A stretch of 64,000 nucleotides of DNA from JAILEN01 sp036723975 (GTDB lineage Bacteria > Bacillota > Clostridia > Lachnospirales > Lachnospiraceae): contig DAIMGJ010000001.1 of assembly GCA_036723975.1 (NCBI GenBank), forward strand, positions 1 through 64,000, in the 5' to 3' direction. Both the position numbers and the translations under genes were made by a program. Of this stretch, positions 33,106 through 41,567 are shown one piece after another. Position 1 is the stretch's first letter. Each line of letters opens with the position of its first letter. The notes beneath the pieces are model-generated. The model did no database searches. It was given only the letters and a program-made list of their open reading frames with translations, and was not told where the DNA came from.

Positions 33106-34494
33106 TTATTCCATTGTTTCCGTCAAATTTACTGCCCAAGTTCCGCTTCGCATCATAAAATATCCGATGGAAGATTTTATAAGTTCTGTAGCATTTACCA
33201 AAATGTAAATTGTCAGCATATCAAACTGTGTATAATGCGTCAAAAACAATGCAAACGGAATTCCGATGGCCCATACAAATCCGCAATCAAACAAGAACGT
33301 AATTCCGGTTCTTCCGCCGGAACGAATGGTAAAGTAACTTGCATTGGTAAACGCATAGAGCGGCGAGAACACACCCGCAGCCATAATCAAATGTCTCGCC
33401 AAAAGGCGAATCTCATCCGTTGTATTATAGATACGCGGGAAAAAGAAAGAGGACAGAAAAAGAAGTGCCCCCGTTCCCACGCACATAAGTACAGAGAAAG
33501 TACATAAGCGCATGGAATCCTCCTTCGCTTTCTCAATCTTCCCGGCCCCCAAAAGCTGTCCTAAGATAATTGCAATCGCACTTCCCATGGCAATAAAGGC
33601 CACATTAAATACATTAGCAATCGTATTGCAAATATTAAGTGCGGTTACAGCAGAAAGCCCCCGCAAAGAATAACTTCTTACCAAAACCGTCTGCCCCGCA
33701 GACCAAAGGGTCTCGTTTAGCAAAAGTGGCAATGCCTTTGGAATAATGGTAATCACAAGGCTTCCCGGAACATCAAACAAGTTCTTGTATGCACCCACAA
33801 TAAACTTGTTTTGTACAGTATGGGTATGGGTCCAAATCGCGACCACCAGAAACTCCACAAATCGGGAAAGTACAGTTGCAATGGCAGCGCCCTGTACGCC
33901 AAGTGCCGGTGCACCAAGCTTTCCGTAAATTAAAATGTAATTTCCCACCAGATTTACAATCACCGCTATAATTCCCGCTCTCATAGGAACCACGGTCTCT
34001 CCGGTGTTTCGAAGGGTATTTGCATATACTTGCACCGCCGTAAAGGGAACCACTTCCATCATTAAAAACATCATATAAAGATGGGCATAGTGAAGCGTTC
34101 CTTCCACGCTGCCGCCACCGCTGTCCTCCGTTAAAAATCGAAGTACCATTGCATCGCCGAATTTCAAAAAGGCAAACAGGCCAATCAAAATCACAATCGC
34201 ACCCGTAATTACCTGCATGCGAAAGGTATAGCGTACACCCTGATGGTCACCTTTTCCGTAATACTGCGCAGTAAAAATTCCAATACCGGAAAGCGCACCA
34301 AACAGACACAGGTTAAATACAAACATCAGCTGATTAATAATGGCCACTCCGGAAATTGGATCCGTTCCAAGCTGTCCTACCATGATATTATCCAGCATGT
34401 TCACAAAGTTTGTAATTCCATTTTGAATCATAATCGGAACTGCAACCGCAAGTACTCTTCTGTAAAAATTTTTATCTCCAAAATATTTGTTCAT
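33106..34494 (-). CDS. MATE family efflux transporter
   Basis: A 462-residue membrane protein with about twelve hydrophobic segments in two related halves. The first half starts VLAVAVPIMIQNGITNFVNMLDNIMVGQLG and the second has LLLNETLWSAGQTVLVRSYS. These are typical of MATE drug/sodium antiporters (DinF/NorM group). The substrate is unknown. It is isolated by terminators on both sides. Confidence 0.93.
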   Translation of the reverse strand: MNKYFGDKNFYRRVLAVAVPIMIQNGITNFVNMLDNIMVGQLGTDPISGVAIINQLMFVFNLCLFGALSGIGIFTAQYYGKGDHQGVRYTFRMQVITGAIVILIGLFAFLKFGDAMVLRFLTEDSGGGSVEGTLHYAHLYMMFLMMEVVPFTAVQVYANTLRNTGETVVPMRAGIIAVIVNLVGNYILIYGKLGAPALGVQGAAIATVLSRFVEFLVVAIWTHTHTVQNKFIVGAYKNLFDVPGSLVITIIPKALPLLLNETLWSAGQTVLVRSYSLRGLSAVTALNICNTIANVFNVAFIAMGSAIAIILGQLLGAGKIEKAKEDSMRLCTFSVLMCVGTGALLFLSSFFFPRIYNTTDEIRLLARHLIMAAGVFSPLYAFTNASYFTIRSGGRTGITFLFDCGFVWAIGIPFALFLTHYTQFDMLTIYILVNATELIKSSIGYFMMRSGTWAVNLTETME

Positions 34495-34525
34495 TTTCCT
34501 ACCAAAGTCTATAAATAATCATAAA

Positions 34526-34552
34526 ATAAACTCCATATAAAATGGAGTTTAT
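34526..34552 (-). terminator. Terminator of the HAD phosphatase gene
   Basis: An 11-bp perfect stem (ATAAACTCCAT/ATGGAGTTTAT, 5-base loop) with a T-rich tail on the minus strand, 27 bases past the stop at 34580. Confidence 0.85.
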
Positions 34553-34579
34553 CCGTCGGTTTGTTATCATAACATATCT

Positions 34580-35548
34580 TTATATAAATTGATATAATTC
34601 ATTTACAGAATCTATTATCGCAATATGTTTTTGTTTTTCCAAAAGCTCTCTTTCCCGAAAGCCCCAGGTTACAAGTACGCAATCCAATCCCGCGTTTTCT
34701 GCCGTAGCGGCATCCACATCGGAGTCTCCCACATAGAGGGTGGTCTTTGGATTTGCACCGATACGCTTCATCGCCTCAAAGGGTGCGTCCGGAGCAGGTT
34801 TTACTTTTCTGCCTTCTCCATCTCCGATTGCCGCATCAAACAGGTTTTCAAAATAATACTCTGCCAGTTCCGTTACCGCCGGTTGCTGTTTATTGGATAC
34901 CACCGCCAGCTTTACTCCACGGGCTTTACACTCTTTCATAAACTCCAAAATACCATCATAGGGCTTGGTTTTGATTTTGGAATGTGGTGGATAATAATCC
35001 TGATACTCTTTAAACTGTTTTTCAAACGTAGGGTTTTCCTCTCCCCCCGGAATCGAACGAATCATAAGCTTTTTCATTCCGTTTCCCACAAACGTGCGAA
35101 TCTCCTCCAAGGAATGCTCCGGCTCGTCATTCTGACGCATGACGTAGTTTACCGCATCCTTTAAATCCTCCAATGTATCTAAAATGGTTCCGTCCATGTC
35201 GAACAATATAGTTTCGTATTTCATCGGCTTTGTCTCCATATATTTTTCTTTCAGAGCTTCTAAGTCATCAGGCTTGCTATTTACAACCTTCTTTTTTATT
35301 TTTCGAAAGGTCGTCTTTCCGAACTTGTTTTGCTCTTTTATAATTTCGTAGGCTTCTTCCGGCGCATTTTTTTCTTCCTCGTAGGCATCGATTACCGCTT
35401 GAATATCTTCTTTAGACGCAGGAAATAAGAGGGCTTTTCGAATTTCTTCCAAAGAATACCCCAAATCATACAAATGACGAATCGCTCCGCCGTTTGCGCT
35501 GTCCTTCATAAAGTTTTTCAACGCTTCATTAAAATGTTCATTTGTCAT
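34580..35548 (-). CDS. HAD phosphatase with extra N-terminal domain
   Basis: A 322-residue protein. The part from about 109 is a phosphoglycolate-phosphatase-like HAD hydrolase: nucleophile motif FDMDGTILDT (Asp117), VVSNKQ, Lys in GRKVKPAPDAPFEA, and YVGDSDVDAATAENAG. The first 108 residues form a separate acidic/basic helical region (LYDLGYSLEEIRKALLFP, then EEAYEIIKEQNKFGKTTFRKIKKK) that I do not recognise. It may bind nucleic acid or a partner. An internal start at about Met104 or Met109 is possible, but no clear ribosome-binding site was seen. Confidence 0.85.
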   Translation of the reverse strand: MTNEHFNEALKNFMKDSANGGAIRHLYDLGYSLEEIRKALLFPASKEDIQAVIDAYEEEKNAPEEAYEIIKEQNKFGKTTFRKIKKKVVNSKPDDLEALKEKYMETKPMKYETILFDMDGTILDTLEDLKDAVNYVMRQNDEPEHSLEEIRTFVGNGMKKLMIRSIPGGEENPTFEKQFKEYQDYYPPHSKIKTKPYDGILEFMKECKARGVKLAVVSNKQQPAVTELAEYYFENLFDAAIGDGEGRKVKPAPDAPFEAMKRIGANPKTTLYVGDSDVDAATAENAGLDCVLVTWGFRERELLEKQKHIAIIDSVNELYQFI

Positions 35549-35584
35549 ACGCTCTCACCAACCAAAGAGGTATTATATCACAAA

Positions 35585-35619
35585 AAATGCCCCGACAGAA
35601 CAACTCTATCGAGGCATTT
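35585..35619 (-). terminator. Terminator of the FIST-GGDEF gene
   Basis: AAATGCC/GGCATTT stem, one C-A mismatch, then CGA/TCG, followed on the minus strand by six T. It is 5 bases past the stop at 35624. Confidence 0.85.
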
Positions 35620-35623
35620 GTTT

Positions 35624-37384
35624 TCAGTTAAACAAGTCCGAACAAACACGGTCTTTCCCTTGTATCTTGGCTTCATACATCAACTCATCTACTCTGTTGA
35701 TGGTATCTGTCACATTCTCATTCCTATGATGCTTTGTCACGCCCACACTAATGGTCACTGCCGTCACGTTTTGCGATTCTTTCTTTATTTGTTCTCGAAT
35801 GGTTTCTGCTATTTCCTTTGCTTTATTATCATCGCAACCAAATGCAACCACCATGAACTCTTCTCCGCCCCAGCGACCAGCCTCGGCATTTGGAATGCAG
35901 GCCATATAATCAAACAAAACATATGCGATACATTTTAAAATTTCATCCCCCTGCGAATGACCACACTGATCATTAATCATTTTAAAATCATCCACGTCGA
36001 ACATAATCAGACACCAGTCATCGGTAGGCTTTTGGGATACCAAATCTTTGGACTCATAAATCATTCTCTCAATCGCACCGCGATTTAAGAGTCCCGTCAT
36101 CGCATCATGGGACACCATATACAGCATATCGTTTAACTGCTCATTCTTTTCCATTAATTCTTCCGTAATGGTATTAATAAAAATTGCAAGACGTGCTGTA
36201 ATCGGCATATTTCTTGCCTGTTCAAATTCTTCCAAGTCAATCTCTTTCACCTCTCCCGCTGCTTTTTCTCGCATCGCAACGGTAACAATGGAAAGATTAT
36301 TTAATACAGATACCCCCTTGTAGCGAAGAATTTCACCCAAGGCGCTAAACCCTGTGGATTGCATATACTTTGATATCAATGAGACTTCGACCGCTTCATT
36401 TTCTCCCCAAAAGAGCTTTCGTCCCATACAATTTATAATATTTACCACCTGCGGTGCAAAATCGCGAATCATCAAAACATTCTGTTTCGTATGATTGATA
36501 ATTCTTCTGGGATCGCCATAGGTCAGCCTTATACTGCTGCCCTGAGGAATATTGGAAGACATTACAATCGAGCCATCCGGATTAACAGTTTTGGCATGCC
36601 TTATATAAGCGGTATCGTCATCGATACGAACTTCCCACGGGAATTCCAACGCATCATAAAAGAAATTTTCACCATTATGAATATGAAGGTAATGATTGTA
36701 TACGTCATAAGCCGGCTTGCCGTCAATCTCATATACAACCGGTCCCTTCGATTTCGTTACCGTAAGCGGATACCCAATGGGTTTCCAGCCAAACATTCGA
36801 TTTGCCTGAACATGAAGGTCTTTTCCGCTGTAAATTGCACACACCGACCCGGTTGTACTAACAGCACTGTTATTGGCAAACACAAAAGCAGGGTGCTTAT
36901 CATCCCCGACAGCCACACCCCCGAAGCCAATCACCTCTTCCGGCAACTTATCAATGACATTTCTAACGCCTTCAAGCGCGTCATAATTCGCAGCCGTAAG
37001 AACTTCAATCGCTTTCACATCAAGAATATGATTCACCTGTTCCAGGAATAGATCGGCATCAAACTCTCCTGTCTGCTCATAGGTTGTGACGATTGAAACC
37101 TCTGTCCCACTTTGTTCAAAAACAGTGGCTGCGATTGCTGTTTCATTGTCATTCAGCTTACCACCAAAGATTTCTCCGGTGGAGCTGCAACCAACCACAG
37201 GCATCCCCGGAACTTCTTTTTGCAATACTGCTCGAACAGAGTTTAATATGTCTAAGTATTTATCATTATCATAAGGAATATAAACATGGAAAAGAGCAGA
37301 GTGATGGTTTAAATTAAGTTCTGTCGCCCACTGGTGAATTGTGTTTTCAAATGAATCGTTATAAATCGTATGCAGAAGTTTCAA
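35624..37384 (-). CDS. FIST sensory domain-GGDEF diguanylate cyclase
   Basis: A 586-residue cytoplasmic protein. Residues about 1-390 match the FIST N and C sensory domains (VVGCSSTGEIFGGKL, GFGGVAVGDDKHPAFVFAN, FAPQVVNIINCMGRK), thought to bind small ligands such as amino acids. The C-terminal 180 residues are a GGDEF domain with the GGEEF variant (506-510) after DVDDFKMINDQCGHSQGD. GGEEF is normally active. The RxxD product-inhibition site is absent. The start is a TTG, 8 bases after AAGGGGG; no ATG is better placed. Confidence 0.88.
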   Translation of the reverse strand: MKLLHTIYNDSFENTIHQWATELNLNHHSALFHVYIPYDNDKYLDILNSVRAVLQKEVPGMPVVGCSSTGEIFGGKLNDNETAIAATVFEQSGTEVSIVTTYEQTGEFDADLFLEQVNHILDVKAIEVLTAANYDALEGVRNVIDKLPEEVIGFGGVAVGDDKHPAFVFANNSAVSTTGSVCAIYSGKDLHVQANRMFGWKPIGYPLTVTKSKGPVVYEIDGKPAYDVYNHYLHIHNGENFFYDALEFPWEVRIDDDTAYIRHAKTVNPDGSIVMSSNIPQGSSIRLTYGDPRRIINHTKQNVLMIRDFAPQVVNIINCMGRKLFWGENEAVEVSLISKYMQSTGFSALGEILRYKGVSVLNNLSIVTVAMREKAAGEVKEIDLEEFEQARNMPITARLAIFINTITEELMEKNEQLNDMLYMVSHDAMTGLLNRGAIERMIYESKDLVSQKPTDDWCLIMFDVDDFKMINDQCGHSQGDEILKCIAYVLFDYMACIPNAEAGRWGGEEFMVVAFGCDDNKAKEIAETIREQIKKESQNVTAVTISVGVTKHHRNENVTDTINRVDELMYEAKIQGKDRVCSDLFN

Positions 37385-37484
37385 TCAAAAATCCCCCTTG
37401 TCTTTTGATCAATCCCATACTTGTTTTTTTCATTATACAACAAAAAAGGATAAAGAGGTTTTTTATTTATCATCTTCTTTCCTA

Positions 37485-37512
37485 TTGAGGAGAAACATAG
37501 ATATGCTATAAT
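37485..37512 (+). promoter_or_regulatory. Promoter of the TauE-type permease gene
   Basis: TTGAGG (37485-37490), 16-base spacer, consensus TATAAT (37507-37512), about 30 bases before the ATG at 37544. Confidence 0.65.
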
Positions 37513-37543
37513 GTGGAAAGTTTCGATAAAAGGAGAAAACAAC

Positions 37544-38263
37544 ATGCTTTGGTTATGGATACTTGCCACCGTTATGGCATTTTATATAAAAGGACTTTGC
37601 GGATTTGCAAATACTCTGGTCTTTGGGTCCATCGCAGGCTTCGGTGCCTCCAACGTGGAGATTACTCCGGTAGAGCTGATTTTGGGATTTCCCGCAAACT
37701 GCGTTATGACATGGACAAATAAAGAGCATTTAAAAAAGAAGATCTTTTTACCTATCCTTCTTATGGTCTTGGCAGGAAGTATTGTCGGTGCATTTTTGTT
37801 AAAGAACTTGGATGCTCGTTTGGTAAAGTTAATCTTCGGCGGCGTCGTCATCGCCATCGGGCTTAACATGCTTCGCAAAGAGTTTCAAAAAGACACTCGC
37901 AAAATGCCACGCCCGATTCTGACTCTTATCGGAATCGCATCCGGACTTTTATGCGGTCTCTTCGGTGTCGGTGTTTTGGCCGCTGCTTACGTATCCGAAA
38001 TTACAGAAAACACCAAGGAATTCAAAGCAAACTTAAGTGTGATTTTTATTATTGAAAACATCGTTCGAATCATCACCTATATTTCTCTTGGAGTGATTTC
38101 TTTTGCGACGCTAAAGCAGGTAGTAATCCTCCTCCCCTTCATGCTGGGTGGATTGTTTGCCGGCATTTTTAGTGCGAAAGTGTTGAACGAAGCTATCGCA
38201 AAGAAACTCGTAATCGTTTTATTAATTATCTCCGGCCTCGCACTTGTTCTCATGAATATTTGA
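37544..38263 (+). CDS. TauE/SafE family membrane permease
   Basis: A 239-residue protein with about eight hydrophobic segments, in two repeats marked by GLCGFANTLVFGSIAGFG near the N-terminus and GLLCGLFGVGVLAAAYVSEIT in the second half. This is the pattern of the TauE/SafE (DUF81) family, proposed exporters or importers of sulfonates, sulfite or organic anions. Start ATG at 37544 after AGGAGA; upstream in-frame codons precede the promoter's start site. The substrate is unknown. Confidence 0.85.
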   Translation: MLWLWILATVMAFYIKGLCGFANTLVFGSIAGFGASNVEITPVELILGFPANCVMTWTNKEHLKKKIFLPILLMVLAGSIVGAFLLKNLDARLVKLIFGGVVIAIGLNMLRKEFQKDTRKMPRPILTLIGIASGLLCGLFGVGVLAAAYVSEITENTKEFKANLSVIFIIENIVRIITYISLGVISFATLKQVVILLPFMLGGLFAGIFSAKVLNEAIAKKLVIVLLIISGLALVLMNI

Positions 38264-38286
38264 TTCCGGAAAAATCTTTAAAGCAC

Positions 38287-38324
38287 AAAAGCCCCGACGG
38301 AATTATCAATCCGTCAGGGCTTTT
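38287..38324. terminator. Bidirectional terminator
   Basis: AAAAGCCC/GGGCTTTT plus GACGGA/TCCGTC around one C-A mismatch, with an 8-base loop. It serves the convergent TauE-type (+) and GPH (-) genes. Confidence 0.9.
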
Positions 38325-38338
38325 CAATTATAAATTTT

Positions 38339-39760
38339 TTATTCAGCTACCACATCATCTTTGTGACGAGCATGAAGTTCATCTGCAAGTTCAATGGTCT
38401 GCTTCTTTCCCAAGGTATATCCGAAGTGCATAAGAAGTGCCATTACAAGATACATGATAAACGGAACCAAAGTAGCTAAGGTATAGATACCGTTATTTAC
38501 GTCTTCTGTCTGTACGATAACTTCTGTTACATCCTTGGAAGAAACATATCCGATTCCTGCAAGAAGTGCGTTAAATCCAACACCTGCTACGGTCTGTCCC
38601 ATCTTTCTAAAGAATGAGAAGATTGCGTAAGAAGTTCCCTCTTCACGCTTGTTGGTAAGCTTTTCCTGATAATCAATGGCATCGGAAACGATAGCCCATA
38701 CTTCCATGGTAAAGAAAGTAAGTCCTATACCGGTTACAAATAATCCCGCAAGGAAAAGATTGGCTGTCGGCACCTTTACAAAATACATAACCAAATAGGT
38801 AGCTGCTGCAAGGTAAGCACCAAAAGCACAAAGCTCTTTCTTACCAAACTTTAATACAAGCTTGTTCAAGAACGGCATAAAGAGTGCCATCGGAAGATAG
38901 GTACAAACTGCAACAAGTGCCTGTTTGCCCGGTGTTCCGTAATAGTTCTTAAATAAGTAACCGTTTGCGGTATTTGTAAACATGTTACCTGCAATAAGAA
39001 GCATACTTGCAAGAGAAAGTGTAATAAACGGACGGTTCTTTACCAAAGAGCCAAGTACCTTCCAAACGCTTTCGCCTTTTTCCTTTGCAGGAGCAATCAC
39101 GGTTTCTCTGGTCAAACGGTAGTTTAACTGATAAGCCAAAATCTGGAATAAAACAATCACCAAGATTCCGGCAAATAATTTATGACCGTCTAAGTACTTT
39201 GCACCATTTGATGCTACGGAGTAAACAACCAGCGGAAGGATAACGCTTCCTGCCATCTGTCCGATTCCGGCACCAAAGGTACGTGCCATGGAAAGTGTGG
39301 AACGTTCTTTAATATCCTGTGTCATAACCGTTGCCATAGAACCGTACGGAATGTTAACACCGGTATACATCATTCCATAGAAGATGTAAGTAATATAAGC
39401 ATAAATCAAAAGCTGACTCTGATTTAATCCCGGGAAGAAATCATAGATTGGTAAGAACAACAAAATCAATGAAATAATCATCGGGAATGAGAAAAAGTAA
39501 ATCCAAGGTCTAAAACGTCCCTTTGGATTCGGTTTTCTGGAATCAACAAATGCTCCCATCATCGGATCGTTGATTGCATCCCAAAGTCTTGCCACCAAAA
39601 ATAAAATCGTAAGTTTCGCCGCATCAATTCCGAACACGTCTGTGTAGTACATGTTAAGGAAGGAACCGATGACACCGAAGGCCAAAACTCCACCGGTATC
39701 TCCCATTGCATAGCCGAATACGTTCTTTGCGGTCAGCTTCTTTGTGTTTGTCTCGCTCAT
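38339..39760 (-). CDS. GPH-family (glycoside-cation) symporter
   Basis: A 473-residue major-facilitator protein with twelve hydrophobic segments. The GYAMGDTGG start, the loop WDAINDPMMGAFVDSRKPNPKGRFRPW and the late cytoplasmic region are those of glycoside-pentoside-hexuronide:cation symporters. It lies 76 bases after glpK with no clear terminator between, so it probably supplies that kinase or a related sugar pathway. The usual glycerol channel GlpF is not present. The substrate is not determined. Confidence 0.88.
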   Translation of the reverse strand: MSETNTKKLTAKNVFGYAMGDTGGVLAFGVIGSFLNMYYTDVFGIDAAKLTILFLVARLWDAINDPMMGAFVDSRKPNPKGRFRPWIYFFSFPMIISLILLFLPIYDFFPGLNQSQLLIYAYITYIFYGMMYTGVNIPYGSMATVMTQDIKERSTLSMARTFGAGIGQMAGSVILPLVVYSVASNGAKYLDGHKLFAGILVIVLFQILAYQLNYRLTRETVIAPAKEKGESVWKVLGSLVKNRPFITLSLASMLLIAGNMFTNTANGYLFKNYYGTPGKQALVAVCTYLPMALFMPFLNKLVLKFGKKELCAFGAYLAAATYLVMYFVKVPTANLFLAGLFVTGIGLTFFTMEVWAIVSDAIDYQEKLTNKREEGTSYAIFSFFRKMGQTVAGVGFNALLAGIGYVSSKDVTEVIVQTEDVNNGIYTLATLVPFIMYLVMALLMHFGYTLGKKQTIELADELHARHKDDVVAE

Positions 39761-39836
39761 TTCTTGTAAACCCCTTTACTTATTATTTCCTTATAAAAAA
39801 TATAACCCTAAAAATTAACCCTTTAAAACAAGTGAC

Positions 39837-41363
39837 TTAGTCAAATCCGTGATAGTCACTCGGAATGTAGTCTTCCTTCGCCCAACCGAAGGAATAGCGG
39901 ACTGCCTTGTTCCATCCCTTGCGCTTTGTTTCTCTTTCTTCTGCATCCATCTGTGGAGAAAATACCTTATCCAGCTGAACATTCTTTACAACGTCCATAA
40001 TGCTGTCCCAATATCCAACAGCAAGTCCTGCCAAATAAGCAGCGCCAAGTGCTGTAGACTCGATAGATGCCGGACGGTTAACCGGACGGTTTAACATATC
40101 TGCCTGGAACTGCATTAAGAAGTTGTTTGCAGATGCACCTCCGTCTACCTTTAAGGTACGAAGTTCGATACCGGAATCTGCTTTCATGGCATCGATAACA
40201 TCGCATACCTGATATGCAATGGATTCCAATGTCGCACGGATGATGTGGTTCTTATTTGTACCACGGGTAATACCTACGATACATCCTCTTGCATACTGAT
40301 CCCAGTGCGGAGCACCAAGTCCGGTAAATGCAGGAACTACATAGGTTCCGTGAGTTCCTTTTGCCTTAGAAGCCCAGTATTCGGAATCTTCCGCGGAATC
40401 AATCATGCGCATTCCGTCACGAAGCCACTGTAACGCAGCACCTGCAACGAAGATGGAACCCTCTAATGCATAGTTTACCTTTCCATCTACACCCCATGCG
40501 ATGGTGGTAAGAAGTCCGTTCTTTGAAAGTACCGGTTTCTCTCCTGTATTCATCAGTAAGAATCCACCGGTTCCGTAGGTGTTCTTTGCTTCACCTTCCG
40601 CAAAACAGGTCTGTCCGAAAAGTGCTGCCTGCTGGTCACCTGCTGCTCCGGCAATCGGAATCTCTCCACCGAAATAGCTTGGATCCGCATATCCGTAGAT
40701 ACAGCTTGACGGTTTTGCTTCCGGAAGCATGCTTTCAGGAATATCCAACTTCTCTAAGATTTCCTTATCCCACTCTAAGGTATTGATATTAAACAACATG
40801 GTACGGCTCGCATTGGAATAATCCGTTACGTGAGCTTCTCCCTTTGTTAATTTCCAAATAAGCCATGTCTCTACGGTACCGAATAACAATTCGCCACGCT
40901 CAGCTCGTTCTCTTGCACCTTCTACGTTATCCAAAATCCACTTTACTTTGGTGGCGGAGAAATATGCATCAATAATAAGTCCTGTCTTTTGACGGAAGAA
41001 ATCGGTCAAACCTTCTTCCTTTAATTCATCTGCAATCTTTGAAGTACGGCGGCACTGCCATACAATAGCGTGATATACAGGCTCTCCTGTCTTTTTATCC
41101 CAAACAATCACGGTTTCACGCTGGTTGGTAATACCGATTCCGGCGATATCAGACGCCTGCGCGCCCACCTTTAACATAGCCTCAACGGCTACACCCAACT
41201 GTGTGGACCAGATTTCATTTGCATCATGCTCCACCCAGCCCGGATTTGGGAAATACTGCTTAAATTCTTTCTGTGCCATGGAGACGATGTTTCCCTCATG
41301 GTCAAATAAGATACAACGATTACTGGTTGTACCGGCATCCAATGCCATAATGTACTTAGACAT
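39837..41363 (-). CDS. glpK: Glycerol kinase
   Basis: A 508-residue FGGY-family kinase phosphorylating glycerol to glycerol 3-phosphate. Motifs are LDAGTTSNRCILFDHEG, GITNQRETVIVWDKKTG, the His-containing GEAHVTDYSNASRTMLFNI, and KVDGGASANNFLMQFQADML. Length and residues are typical of GlpK. A strong promoter and a leader hairpin with T-run precede it, suggesting antitermination control. Confidence 0.96.
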   Translation of the reverse strand: MSKYIMALDAGTTSNRCILFDHEGNIVSMAQKEFKQYFPNPGWVEHDANEIWSTQLGVAVEAMLKVGAQASDIAGIGITNQRETVIVWDKKTGEPVYHAIVWQCRRTSKIADELKEEGLTDFFRQKTGLIIDAYFSATKVKWILDNVEGARERAERGELLFGTVETWLIWKLTKGEAHVTDYSNASRTMLFNINTLEWDKEILEKLDIPESMLPEAKPSSCIYGYADPSYFGGEIPIAGAAGDQQAALFGQTCFAEGEAKNTYGTGGFLLMNTGEKPVLSKNGLLTTIAWGVDGKVNYALEGSIFVAGAALQWLRDGMRMIDSAEDSEYWASKAKGTHGTYVVPAFTGLGAPHWDQYARGCIVGITRGTNKNHIIRATLESIAYQVCDVIDAMKADSGIELRTLKVDGGASANNFLMQFQADMLNRPVNRPASIESTALGAAYLAGLAVGYWDSIMDVVKNVQLDKVFSPQMDAEERETKRKGWNKAVRYSFGWAKEDYIPSDYHGFD

Positions 41364-41418
41364 CTTGTCCCTCCTAATAATTTAATAACCCTCATTTTAT
41401 TTCTTAGCAATAAAAAAA

Positions 41419-41448
41419 GGTGCAAGAAAAAAACATTTCTCTTACACC
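41419..41448 (-). terminator. Leader terminator (attenuator) before glpK
   Basis: A 9-bp stem (GGTGCAAGA with TCTTACACC, one G-U in the RNA) followed on the minus strand by seven T. It lies between the promoter at 41500-41528 and the glpK start at 41363, so readthrough must be allowed for glpK expression. In Bacillus, GlpP controls glycerol genes by antitermination at such sites. Confidence 0.7.
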
Positions 41449-41499
41449 CATACTCCTTAAGAAAATAAAAAAACAAATATAAATCTTTTTACAACAGAT

Positions 41500-41528
41500 A
41501 TTTTAACGCAATTAATTAATGCGGTCAA
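41500..41528 (-). promoter_or_regulatory. Promoter of the glpK operon
   Basis: -35 TTGACC (41523-41528), 17-base spacer, -10 TAAAAT (41500-41505) on the minus strand. The spacer reads nearly as an AT-rich palindrome with CGCA/TGCG ends, which may hold a regulator site. Confidence 0.75.
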
Positions 41529-41567
41529 CTGTTAAGTATTTATCAAACATTTCTTATCACCGTCTGT

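Noticed and set aside
34625..35164. A 179-codon open frame on the plus strand
   Set aside because: It lies opposite the HAD phosphatase, which has intact motifs; composition and lack of a ribosome-binding site show it is a shadow.
36491..37051. A 186-codon plus-strand frame
   Set aside because: Opposite the FIST domain coding sequence; no promoter or ribosome-binding site.
41404..41451. A 15-codon leader peptide in the glpK leader (starting MGVREMF)
   Set aside because: The AAGGAG lies one base from the ATG, too close for initiation, and the frame simply reads through the terminator hairpin.
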